In this document: positions 30,234 through 42,178 of the stretch, piece by piece | Position numbering within the stretch: the stretch's first letter is position 1 | Layout: every line of letters begins with the position of its first letter | NCBI GenBank assembly: GCA_009746045.1 | Contig: RPFO01001401.1 | Coordinates: forward strand, 1-64,000 | Direction: 5' to 3' | DNA length: 64,000 nt | Origin: Mesostigma viride | Taxonomy: Eukaryota > Streptophyta > Mesostigmatophyceae > Mesostigmatales > Mesostigmataceae | Program-made: the position numbers and the translations under genes | Notes under the pieces: generated by a model | Databases searched by the model: none | The model's input: the letters and a program-made list of their open reading frames with translations, nothing else | Told to the model about the DNA's origin: nothing

Positions 30234-30878
30234 TGTTAGAAATTTGGTTGATTCCTTGGTCGTCAAGACTGCTTGAGACAATTGATAGACGATTTATTCA
30301 TTTCATATTTAGGTTACGGACTGCCACCGTTTGACCGCCAAAGCCATGGTGCGGTTCCCAGGTGGGGACCATTATCGTCCATAGCTGACAGCTAGGACAG
30401 GTAAGGTGAAGGCATCGAGCACAAACATCGTGCCTATATCCACCAAAGGTGGCGGCTATGCGCAAGACAATAACTTAACGACTTAACTTCAGAGTCGTAC
30501 ATTCTAGAAGTCTTGCTAACATGCCAGCGCATTAAGTACGGGGCATCTAGTAACTCGTGTCGGTAGAAATATCCAACACGGAATAGTGGGCCGAGGATGG
30601 TACCGTCGGCACCTACAGTGCGTTAAGTCTTGTGCCGGAAATAGTACAACTTCGGCATACAATAACTTTCGCTGTACGGCACTATTTCTAGTGCTATAAA
30701 CTGTGCCGTAATTATCACGGCGAGCCCTTCCTAACCTATTTAATTATCGGCCTGAAATACGGTAGGCGGGTGCGATTAATAATGACGCAACCCTAATTAG
30801 TCCTCCGTTTACAACATGACGGCCAGAATTAAATATAAACAGGTAGTTGGGCACATAGGGTAAAATATACCCTTGACA
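30234..30878 (-). repeat. TRIM-like element, 5' LTR
   Basis: Second 645-bp copy, followed by TACAC and the satellite. Confidence 0.85.
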
Positions 30879-33030
30879 TACACCGCGCACGCAAGGGGCG
30901 GCTGCACTTACATGTACACACACCACGCACGCAAGGGGCGGCTGCACACACACGTACATACACCGCGCACGCAAGGACCGGCTCCACTCACATGTACATC
31001 CACCGCGCAACCACGGGGCGGCTGCACACACACGTACATACACCGCGCACGCAAGGGGCTGCTGCACACACACTTACACACAAAATGCACGCTTGGGGCG
31101 ACGGCACTCACATGTACATACACCGCGCACGAAAGGGGTGGCTGCACACACACGTACATCCACCGCGCACGCAAGGGGCGGCTGCACACACACATACATA
31201 CACCGCGCACGCTTGGGGCGGCTGCACACACACGTACCTACACCGCGCACGCAAGGGGCGGCTGCACACACACGTACATACACCGCGCACGCAAGGGGCA
31301 ACTGCACACACATGTACATACACCGCGCAACCACGGGGCGGCTGCACACACGCGTACATACACCGCGCACGCAAGGGGCGGCTGCACACATACGTACCTA
31401 CACCGCGCACCCAAGGGGCGACTGCACACACATGTACATCCACCGCGCACGCAAGGGGCAACTGCACACACATGTACACACACCGCGCACGCTTGGGGCA
31501 GCTGCACTCACATGTACACACACCGCGCACGCTTGGGGCGGCTGCACACACACGTACCTACACCGCGCACGCAAGGGGCGGCTGCACACACACTTACACA
31601 CAAAATGCACGCTTGGGGCGACGGCACTCACATGTACACACACCGCGCACGCAAGGGGCGGCTGCACACACACGTACACACACCATGCACGCAATTGCCG
31701 GCATGCACACACACGTACATCCACCGCGCACGCAAGGGGCAACTGCACACACATGTACACACACCGCGCACGCTTGGGGCAGCTGCACTCACATGTACAC
31801 ACACCGCGCACGCTTGGGGCGGCTGCACACACACGTACATACACCGCGCACGCAAGGGGCGGCTGCACACATACGTACCTACACCGCGCACGCAAGGGGC
31901 GGCTGCACACACACGTACATACACCGCGCACGCAAGGACCGGCTCCACTCACATGTACATCCACCGCGCAACCACGGGGCGGCTGCACACACACGTACAT
32001 ACACCGCGCACGCTTGGGGCGGCTGCACACACACTTACACACAAAATGCACGCTTGGGGCGACGGCACTCACATGTACATACACCGCGCACGAAAGGGGT
32101 GGCTGCACACACACGTACATCCACCGCGCACGCAAGGGGCGGCTGCACACACACATACATACACCATGCACGCAAGGGGCGAGTGCAAAAACATGTACAT
32201 ACACCGCGCACGCAAGGGGCAACTGCCCACACATGGACATACACCATGCACGCAAGGGGCGGCTGCACACACATGTACATCCACCGCGCACGCAAGGGGC
32301 GAGTGCACACACACGTACACACACCGCGCACGCAAGGGGCGGCTGCACACACACGTACACACACCATGCACGCAATTGCCGGCATGCACACACACGTACA
32401 TCCACCGCGCACGCAAGGGGCAACTGCACACACATGTACACACACCGCGCACGCTTGGGGCAGCTGCACTCACATGTACACACACCGCGCACGCTTGGGG
32501 CGGCTGCACACACACGTACCTACACCGCGCACGCAAGGGGCCGCTGCACACACACGTACCTACACGGCGCACGCAAAGGGCGGCTGCACACACACTTACA
32601 CACAAAATGCACGCTTGGGGCGACGGCACTCACATGTACACACACCGCGCACGCAAGGGGCGGCTGCACACACACGTACACACACCATGCACGCAATTGC
32701 CGGCATGCACACACACGTACATCCACCGCGCACGCAAGGGGCAACTGCACACACATGTACACACACCGCGCACGCTTGGGGCAGCTGCACTCACATGTAC
32801 ACACACCGCGCACGCTTGGGGCGGCTGCACACACACGTACATACACCGCGCACGCAAGGGGCGGCTGCACACATACGTACCTACACCGCGCACGCAAGGG
32901 GCGGCTGCACACACACGTACATACACCGCGCACGCAAGGACCGGCTCCACTCACATGTACATCCACCGCGCAACCACGGGGCGGCTGCACACACACGTAC
33001 ATACACCGCGCACGCAAGGGGCTGCTGCAC
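30879..33030. repeat. 40-bp CA-rich satellite, segment 3
   Basis: Satellite between the TRIM-like element and the first split-direct-repeat element. A block with TACACACAAAATGCACGCTTGG, GGCGACGGCACTCACATG and GAAAGGGGTGGCTGC monomers recurs within the segment and again in segments 4 and 5, showing block duplication. Confidence 0.97.
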
Positions 33031-35041
33031 TTTGTGAGCTCACGCTCGTTCTATCTATGACCTGCGGAAGTCTCAAAGGGGGAGGGGAGGCCGCAGTAGA
33101 CAGGTCTGACTAGGTAGCCAGTACTAGGGGGGGGGGTACGGTGTTGTGGGGGGGGGGTACCGGGGACGGTACTGTGGACCGGGTCCAATTTGTGTTGTGG
33201 ACCGGGGGCAGTCCTGTGGACCGGGGACGGCGCGGCGCCACTGGCCTGTTGGTCAGTGGGCTGGCGTCCGTCACCCCACCTACGACTAGGTAGACGGTGG
33301 ATACTTAGGGTTGTGGCGGGGCAACAACCACTCCTCTTTGCAGCTGTGTCGACGGCCCACTGACGGCGTGTGTGCACTGCTATGGCGGTGCCGAATGTAA
33401 ATCACAGCTACCGGCCTCCGAATTATTATTCGGGGGCCTGTTTTATTTAAGGTTATGACGGCTGCGCGACGGGGGTCGGCAGCACCCCAATAACTTGCCG
33501 TTCGAAGTGCAGGCGGTAGCTGCCAGTGCCAGATTGTTTTATTTTTGCTGCGTTGTACTCGCCACCCCGGGCTCGCGGGAGGGGTCTGGATAGACGCGGG
33601 AGTGACTCTTGATCGGACAACTAAAGCGGGGCAGTCGTGGTGCTAGGGTGGCAACAGCTACAGGCGGAGGGGGAATACGCCGCAGGCAAGTTCGTTGTGT
33701 ATCGTATGTGCTGGGCCTGGCTAATGAATATCGTCAAGAATAGTGCATGAGCGCGCTATACGAGCATGGGAAGAAGGGGGAATCGAGCCCCCAGGCCAGC
33801 ATAGGAGCGGGGTGGCTGCAGCCCCAGCGCCAGGGGGGGCAGCACCCTAAACAGCCTAACATTTCCTCGTGCCAAGTGAGGCGACAGCGGCCGGCGGCCA
33901 GCGCGGAATGGCGGGGTCGTTGCCGCGTAGTTTAAGCGGGGACGAGTTGTTGGGACTGACGGTGCACAGCGGGGAAGGGGAAGGATGTTAGGGCGGGGCG
34001 ATAGCGGATCCCAGACGCAGCTGCGTCATTGGGGTGCCGGGGGTGCTATGCCTGTGAAGAAAGGTGTACAAAGAATTGCCGAGCCTGCAGGGGTGGCTGC
34101 CGAGGGCAGTGCCCACATGGGTGAGAACCCCCCCGCAGTGGGGGGTCCCTACGGGGATACTTTTGGCTTCCCCCTTGTATTGCCGCCTGGTTAATGAAGC
34201 ACTGGTAGCGGCAGGGGACAAGGGGGGCGACGAGAAGTCTGGGCCATACGACAGCTTGCGGCCAAGTGGCCAGGTAGTGGGTGCGGGATGTTACAAAGCC
34301 CAGGTCCTCTTGACTGGCCCAGGTCCTTATGACTGGTATGATGTTTCGGCCCTTGTTGTGTGGCCTAGTTAGCTTAGAAACTGCAGATTCTTAGGTTAGC
34401 TAATGGCTTGGACGTGTGCCTAACACGTATTTGTAATAAACATGTTTCTCTGGCAGCCCCTCACTCCAATGGAACTAAAGCAGCAATTGGATTTTGTGAG
34501 CTCACGCTCGTTCTATCTATGACCTGCGGAAGTCTCAAAGGGGGAGGGGAGGCCGCAGTAGACAGGTCTGACTAGGTAGCCAGTACTAGGGGGGGGGGTA
34601 CGGTGTTGTGGGGGGGGGGTACCGGGGACGGTACTGTGGACCGGGTCCAATTTGTGTTGTGGACCGGGGGCAGTCCTGTGGACCGGGGACGGCGCGGCGC
34701 CACTGGCCTGTTGGTCAGTGGGCTGGCGTCCGTCACCCCACCTACGACTAGGTAGACGGTGGATACTTAGGGTTGTGGCGGGGCAACAACCACTCCTCTT
34801 TGCAGCTCCCACCCACCCACCCTTGCTGCCAGACGGATGTTACAAAGCCCAGGTCCTCTTGACTGGCCCAGGTCCTTATGACTGGTATGATGTTTCGGCC
34901 CTTGTTGTGTGGCCTAGTTAGCTTAGAAACTGCAGATTCTTAGGTTAGCTAATGGCTTGGACGTGTGCCTAACACGTATTTGTAATAAACATGTTTCTCT
35001 GGCAGCCCCTCACTCCAATGGAACTAAAGCAGCAATTGGAT
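33031..35041 (+). mobile_element. Split-direct-repeat element (PAT/DIRS-like), copy 1
   Basis: 2,011 bp organised A1 (33031-33345), internal (33346-34285), B1 (34286-34492), A2 (34493-34807), 27-bp CCCA-rich spacer, B2 (34835-35041). A1 matches A2 (315 bp) and B1 matches B2 (207 bp). Left flank ...GCTGCTGCAC and right flank ACACACTTAC join into an ordinary satellite monomer, so there is no target duplication. The A1-internal-B1-A2-B2 order without duplication is the signature of tyrosine-recombinase retrotransposons of the PAT/Ngaro type (for example Kangaroo of Volvox). No RT or recombinase is encoded, so it is non-autonomous. The alternative is a tandem dimer of an unrelated element. Confidence 0.65.
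33346..34285. other. Internal region of split-direct-repeat copy 1
   Basis: 940 bp of GC-rich DNA. Short frames (up to 102 codons) have no recognisable domains. A closely related sequence in opposite orientation is at 40923-41866. Confidence 0.6.
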
Positions 35042-36571
35042 ACACACTTACACACAAAATGCACGCTTGGGGCGACGGCACTCACATGTACATACACCGC
35101 GCACGAAAGGGGTGGCTGCACACACACGTACATCCACCGCGCACGCAAGGGGCGGCTGCACACACACATACATACACCATGCACGCAAGGGGCGAGTGCA
35201 AAAACATGTACATACACCGCGCACGCAAGGGGCAACTGCCCACACATGGACATACACCATGCACGCAAGGGGCGGCTGCACACACATGTACATCCACCGC
35301 GCACGCAAGGGGCGAGTGCACACACACGTACACACACCGCGCACGCAAGGGGCGGCTGCACACACACGTACACACACCATGCACGCAATTGCCGGCATGC
35401 ACACACACGTACATCCACCGCGCACGCAAGGGGCAACTGCACACACATGTACACACACCGCGCACGCTTGGGGCAGCTGCACTCACATGTACACACACCG
35501 CGCACGCTTGGGGCGGCTGCACACACACGTACATACACCGCGCACGCAAGGGGCGGCTGCACTTACATGTACACACACCACGCACGCAAGGGGCGGCTGC
35601 ACACACACGTACATACACCGCGCACGCAAGGACCGGCTCCACTCACATGTACATCCACCGCGCAACCACGGGGCGGCTGCACACACACGTACATACACCG
35701 CGCACGCAAGGGGCTGCTGCACACACACTTACACACAAAATGCACGCTTGGGGCGACGGCACTCACATGTACATACACCGCGCACGAAAGGGGTGGCTGC
35801 ACACACACGTACATCCACCGCGCACGCAAGGGGCGGCTGCACACACACATACATACACCATGCACGCAAGGGGCGAGTGCAAAAACATGTACATACACCG
35901 CGCACGCAAGGGGCAACTGCCCACACATGGACATACACCATGCACGCAAGGGGCGGCTGCACACACATGTACATCCACCGCGCACGCAAGGGGCGAGTGC
36001 ACACACACGTACACACACCGCGCACGCTTGGGGCGGCTGCACACACACGTACCTACACCGCGCACGCAAGGGGCGGCTGCACACACACGTACATCCACCG
36101 CGCACGCAAGGGGCAACTGCACACACATGTACACACACCGCGCACGCTTGGGGCAGCTGCACTCACATGTACACACACCGCGCACGCAAGGGCCGGCTGC
36201 ACACACACGTACATCCACCGCGCACGCAAGGGGCAACTGCACACACACGTACATACACCGCGCACGCAAGGGGCGGCTGCACACACACGTACACACACCG
36301 CGCACGCAAGGGGCAACTGCACACACATGTACACACACCGCGCACGCTTGGGGCGGCTGCACACACACGTACCTACACCGCGCACGCAAGGGGCGGCTGC
36401 ACACACACGTACATACACCGCGCACGCAAGGGGCAACTGCACACACATGTACATACACCGCGCAACCACGGGGCGGCTGCACACACACGTACATACACCG
36501 CGCACGCAAGGGGCGGCTGCACACATACGTACCTACACCGCGCACCCAAGGGGCGACTGCACACAGTACAT
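35042..36571. repeat. 40-bp CA-rich satellite, segment 4
   Basis: Resumes in mid-monomer exactly where segment 3 stopped. It contains an internal duplication of about 680 bp (the ACACAAAATGCACGCTTGG block near 35050 recurs near 35735). The last unit is shortened (CACACAGTACAT). Confidence 0.97.
36567..36571. repeat. Foldback array TSD, left (TACAT)
   Basis: TACAT precedes the foldback array and is repeated at 37851-37855, where the satellite resumes with CCACCGCGC. Confidence 0.85.
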
Positions 36572-37850
36572 AGTTACGTTAAATAGTGCCGGAACCTTTT
36601 GCCGCCTGAGGCAAATCGGTCCGTAACACTATTTTGCCCGGAATAACCACTTCCGAGCACCCAAGTTAATTCGGCCGAATTAACTTGGGTGCTCGGAAGT
36701 GGTTATTCCGGGCAAAATAGTGTTACGGACCGATTCTCCTCAGGCGGCAAAAGGTTCCGGCACTATTTAACGTAACTAAAACCTGGCCTCGTGGAGGGGG
36801 GACGAAGAGCCCGAGACATCCGCCTAGGCCGCTGAGCACGCACCACTAAATGCGCCGGAGCTGCCTCAGTGAGGATTCGAACCCCTGACCTCCAAGGTGC
36901 ACAGGTTTTAGTTACGTTAAATAGTGCCGGAACCTTTTGCCGCCTGAGGCAAATCGGTCCGTAACACTATTTTGCCCGGAATAACCACTTCCGAGCACCC
37001 AAGTTAATTCGGCCGAATTAACTTGGGTGCTCGGAAGTGGTTATTCCGGGCAAAATAGTGTTACGGACCGATTTGCCTCAGGCGGCAAAAGGTTCCGGCA
37101 CTATTTAACGTAACTAAAACCTGTGCACCTTGGAGGTCAGGGGTTCGAATCCTCACTGAGGCAGCTCCGGCGCATTTAGTGGTGCGTGCTCAGCGGCCTA
37201 GGCGGATGTCTCGGGCTCTTCGTCCCCCCTCCACGAGGCCAGGTTTTAGTTACGTTAAAAAGTGCCGGAACCTTTTGCCGCCTGAGGCAAATCGGTCCGT
37301 AACACTTTTTTGCCCGGAATAACCACTTCCGAGCACCCAAGTTAATTCGGCCGAATTAACTTGGGTGCTCGGAAGTGGTTATTCCGGGCAAAATAGTGTT
37401 ACGGACCGGCCGAATTAACTTGGGTGCTCGGAAGTGGTTATTCCGGGCAAAATAGTGTTACGGACCGATTTGCCTCAGGCGGCAAAAGGTTCCGGCACTA
37501 TTTAACGTAACTAAAACCTGTGCAACTTGGAGGTCAGGGGTTCGAATCCTCACTGAGGCAGCTCCGGCGCATTTAGTGGTGCGTGCTCAGCGGCCTAGGC
37601 GGATGTCTCGGGCTCTTCGTCCCCCCTCCACGAGGCCAGGTTTTAGTTACGTTAAATAGTGCCGGAACCTTTTGCCGCCTGAGGCAAATCGGTCCGTAAC
37701 ACTATTTTGCCCGGAATAACCACTTCCGAGCACCCAAGTTAATTCGGCCGAATTAACTTGGGTGCTCGGAAGTGGTTATTCCGGGCAAAATAGTGTTACG
37801 GACCGATTTGCCTCAGGCGGCAAAAGGTTCCGGCACTATTTAACGTAACT
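36572..37850. mobile_element. 1,279-bp foldback array of the AGTTA/TAACT family
   Basis: Ends AGTTACGTT and AACGTAACT are inverted. Inside, roughly 103-bp arms alternate in inverted orientation (each pair meeting at the palindrome AATTCGGCCGAATT), separated by three 130-bp central segments: one reversed (about 36777-36909) and two forward (about 37115-37247 and 37514-37646). One arm is truncated at 37409 and immediately followed by a full one. Central segments carry GGTTCGAATCC (tRNA B box) and TCACTGAGGCA, whose CTGAGGC could pair with GCCTCAG in the neighbouring arm. No ORF. The same family interrupts the LINE at 15714. Confidence 0.8.
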
Positions 37851-40166
37851 TACATCCACCGCGCACGCAAGGGCCGGCTGCACACACACGTACACACACC
37901 ATGCACGCAAGGGCCGGCTGCACACACACGTACATACACCGCGCACGCTTGGGGCGGCTGCACACACACGTACCTACACCGCGCACGCAAGGGGCGGCTG
38001 CACACATACGTATACCTACACCGCGCACGCAAGGGGCGACTGCACACACATGTACATCCACCGCGCACGCAAGGGCCGGCTGCACACACACGTACACACA
38101 CCATGCACGCAAGGGCCGGCTGCACACACACGTACATACACCGCGCACGCAAGGGGCGGCTGCACACACACGTACACACACCGCGCACGCAAGGGGCAGC
38201 TGCACACACACGTACATACACCATGCACGCAAGGGGCTGCACACACACTTACACACACCTTGCACGCAAGGGCCGGCATGCACACACACTGGCATACACC
38301 GCGCACGCAAGGGGCGGCTGCACACACGTACATACACCGCGCACGCAAGGGGCGAGTGCACACACACGTACACACACCGCGCACGCAAGGGGCGGCTGCA
38401 CACACACGTACACACACCATGCACACAATTGCCGGCATGCACACACACGTACATCCACTGCGCACGCAAGGGGCAACTGCACACACATGTACACACGCTT
38501 GGGGCGGCTGCACTCACATGTACACACACCGCGCACGCAAGGGCCGGCTGCACACACACGTACATACACCGCGCACGCAAGGGGCAACTGCACACACACG
38601 TACACACACCATGCACGCAAGGGCCGGCTGCACTCACATGTACACACACCATGCACGCAAGGGCCGGCTGCACACACACTTACACACACAATGCACGCTT
38701 GGGGCAACGGCACTCACATGTACATACACCATGCACGCAAGGGGCGGCTGCACACACACGTACACACACCATGCACGCAAGGAGCGACTTCACGCACAGG
38801 TACACTCACCATGCACGCAAGGGGCGGCTGCACACACACGTACACACACCGCGCACGCAATTAAGGGACGGCTGCACACACACGTACATACACCGCGCAC
38901 GCAAGGGGCAACGGCACTCACATGTACATACACCATGCACGCAAGGGGCGGCTGCACACACACGTACATACACCGCGCACGCAAGGGGCGGCTGCACACA
39001 TACGTACCTACACCGCGCACCCAAGGGGCGACTGCACACATACGTACCTACACCGCGCACGCAAGGGCCGGCTGCACACACACGTACACACACCATGCAC
39101 GCAAGGGCCGGCTGCACACACACGTACATACACCGCGCACGCTTGGGGCGGCTGCACACACACGTACCTACACCGCGCACGCAAGGGGCGGCTGCACACA
39201 CACGTACATACACCGCGCACGCAAGGGGCAACTCCACTCACATGTACATCCACCGCGCAACCACGGGGCGGCTGCACACACACGTACATACACCGCGCAC
39301 GCAAGGGGCTGCTGCACACACACTGACACACAAAATGCACGCTTGGGGCGACGGCACTCACATGTACATACACCGCGCACGAAAGGGGTGGCTGCACACA
39401 CACGTACATCCACCGCGCACGCAAGGGGCGGCTGCACACACACATACATACACCATGCACGCAAGGGGCGAGTGCAAAAACATGTACATACACCGCGCAC
39501 GCAAGGGGCAACTGCCCACACATGGACATACACCATGCACGCAAGGGGCGGCTGCACACACATGTACATCCACCGCGCACGCAAGGGGCGAGTGCACACA
39601 CACGTACACACACCGCGCACGCAAGGGGCGGCTGCACACACACGTACACACACCATGCACGCAATTGCCGGCATGCACACACACGTACATCCACCGCGCA
39701 CGCAAGGGGCAACTGCACACACATGTACACACACCGCGCACGCTTGGGGCAGCTGCACTCACATGTACACACACCGCGCACGCTTGGGGCGGCTGCACAC
39801 ACACGTACCTACACCGCGCACGCAAGGGGCGGCTGCACACACACGTACATACACCGCGCACGCAAGGGGCAACTGCACACACATGTACATACACCGCGCA
39901 ACCACGGGGCGGCTGCACACACACGTACATACACCGCGCACGCAAGGGGCGGCTGCACACATACGTATACCTACACCGCGCACGCAAGGGGCGACTGCAC
40001 ACACATGTACATCCACCGCGCACGCAAGGGCCGGCTGCACACACACGTACACACACCATGCACGCAAGGGCCGGCTGCACACACACGTACATACACCGCG
40101 CACGCAAGGGGCGGCTGCACACACACGTACACACACCGCGCACGCAAGGGGCAGCTGCACACACAC
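37851..40166. repeat. 40-bp CA-rich satellite, segment 5
   Basis: Satellite between the foldback array and split-direct-repeat copy 2. It shares long blocks with the start of segment 6 (38220-38900 versus 42190-42880). Confidence 0.97.
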
Positions 40167-42178
40167 ATCCAATTGCTGCTTTAGTTCCATTGGAGTGAGG
40201 GGCTGCCAGAGAAACATGTTTATTACAAATGCGTGTTCGGCACACGTCCAAGCCATTAGCTAACCTAAGAATCTGCAGTTTCTAAGCTAACTAGGCCACA
40301 CAACAGGGGCCGAAACATCATACCAGTCATAAGGACCTGGGCCAGTCAAGAGGACCTGGGCTTTGTAACATCCTCATGGCAGCAAGGGTGGGTGGGTGGG
40401 AGCTGCAAAGAGGAGTGGTTGTTGCCCCGCCACAACCCTAAGTATCCACCGTCTACCTAGTCGTAGGTGGGGTGGCGGACGCCAGCCCACTGACCAACAG
40501 GCCAGTGGCGCCGCGCCGCCCCCGGTCCACAGGACTGCCCCCGGTCCACAAAACAAATTGGACCCGGTCCGCAGTACCGTCCCCGGTACCCCCCCCCCAC
40601 ATCACCGTACCCCCCCCCCTAGTACTGGCTACCAAGTCAGACCTGTCTACTGCGGCCTCCCCTCCCCCTTTGAGACTTCCGCAGGTCATAGATAGAACGA
40701 GCGTGAGCTCACAAAATCCAATTGCTGCTTTAGTTCCATTGGAGTGAGGGGCTGCCAGAGAAACATGTTTATTACAAATGCGTGTTCGGCACACGTCCAA
40801 GCCATTAGCTAACCTAAGAATCTGCAGTTTCTAAGCTAACTAGGCCACACAACAGGGGCCGAAACATCATACCAGTCATAAGGACCTGGGCCAGTCAAGA
40901 GGACCTGGGCTTTGTAACATCCCGCACCCACTACCTGGCCACTTGGCCGCAAGCTGTCGTATGGCCCAGACTTCGCGTCGCCCCCTTGTCCCCTGCCGCT
41001 ACCAGTGCTTCCATTAAACCAGGCGGCAATACAAGAGGGAAGCCAATCGTATCCCCGTAGGGACCCCCACTATGGGGGGGTTCTCACCCATGTGGGCACT
41101 GCCCTCGGCAGCCGCCCCTGCGGGTTCGGCGATTCTTTGTACACCTTTCTTCACAGGCATAGCACCCCCGGCACCCCAATGACGCAGCTGCGTCTGGGAT
41201 CCGCTATCGCCCCGCCCTAACATCCTTCCCCTTCCCCGCTGTGCACCGCCAGTCCCAACAACTCGTCCCCGCTTAAATTACGCGGCAACGACCCCGCCAT
41301 TCCGCCCTGGCCGCCGGCCGCTGTCGCCTCACTTAATACGAAGAAATGTTAGGCTGTTTAGGATGCTGCCCCCCCTGGCGCTGGGGCTGCAGCCCTCCCG
41401 CTCCTGCGCTGGCCTGGGGGCTCGATTCCCCCTTCTTCCCATGCTCGTATAGCGCGCTCATGCACTATTCTTGACGATATTCATTAGCCAGGCCCAGCGC
41501 ACGTGATCCACAACGAAACTTGCCTGGGACGTAATTCCCCTCCGCCTGTAGCTGTTACCACCCGAGCACCACTATTGCCCCGCCTTAGCTGTCCGATCAA
41601 GAGTCACTCCCGCGTCTATCCAGACCCCTCCCGCGAGCTCGGGGTGGCGAGTACAACGGGCGAGCAAAAATAAAACAATCTGGCACTGGCAGCTACCGCC
41701 CGCACTTCGAATGGCAGTTTCTTGGGGTGCTGCCGACCCCCGTCGCGCAGCCGTCGTAACCTTAAATTATCCAGGCCCCCGAATGATGATTCGGAGGCCG
41801 GTAGCTGTGATTTACATTCGGCACCGCCATAGCAGTGCACACACGCCGTCAGTGGGCCGTCGACACAGCTGCAAAGAGGAGTGGTTGTTGCCCCGCCACA
41901 ACCCTAAGTATCCACCGTCTACCTAGTCGTAGGTGGGGTGGCGGACGCCAGCCCACTGACCAACAGGCCAGTGGCGCCGCGCCGCCCCCGGTCCACAGGA
42001 CTGCCCCGGTCCACAAAACAAATTGGACCCGGTCCGCAGTACCGTCCCCGGTACCCCCCCCCACATCACCGTACCCCCCCCCTAGTACTGGCTACCAAGT
42101 CAGACCTGTCTACTGCGGCCTCCCCTCCCCCTTTGAGACTTCCGCAGGTCATAGATAGAACGAGCGTGAGCTCACAAA
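40167..42178 (-). mobile_element. Split-direct-repeat element, copy 2 (inverted)
   Basis: Same family as 33031-35041 on the opposite strand: B2 40167-40372, CCCA-rich spacer, A2 40401-40715, B1 40716-40922, internal 40923-41866, A1 41867-42178. Left flank GCAGCTGCACACACAC and right flank GTACATACACC fuse exactly to a monomer form seen intact near 38195-38225, so again no target bases were duplicated. It differs from copy 1 at many positions, so the two are separate insertions and the shared layout is a property of the family. Confidence 0.7.
40923..41866. other. Internal region of split-direct-repeat copy 2
   Basis: Diverged relative of 33346-34285 in inverse orientation, without recognisable coding potential. 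Confidence 0.6.

Larger units (their letters stand above)
29046..30878 (-). mobile_element. Short non-autonomous LTR element (TRIM/LARD-like)
   Basis: 1,833 bp with 645-bp LTRs (29046-29690 and 30234-30878) and only 543 bp between them, flanked by TACAC. A minus-strand GGGGGG tract next to the left LTR (plus 29691-29696) is the likely polypurine tract and sets the orientation. It has no gag or pol coding capacity. I see one difference between the LTRs (AACTATGCC versus AACTGTGCC), so it is young. The sequence next to the other LTR (ACTCATGCCAAATGC on the minus strand) does not match a primer site I know. Confidence 0.85.

Noticed and set aside
33031-35041. Interpretation as an LTR retrotransposon with two LTRs
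   Set aside because: The internal DNA lies within the first repeat unit rather than between two complete ones, and there is no target duplication, primer site or polypurine tract. Split direct repeats explain the structure better.
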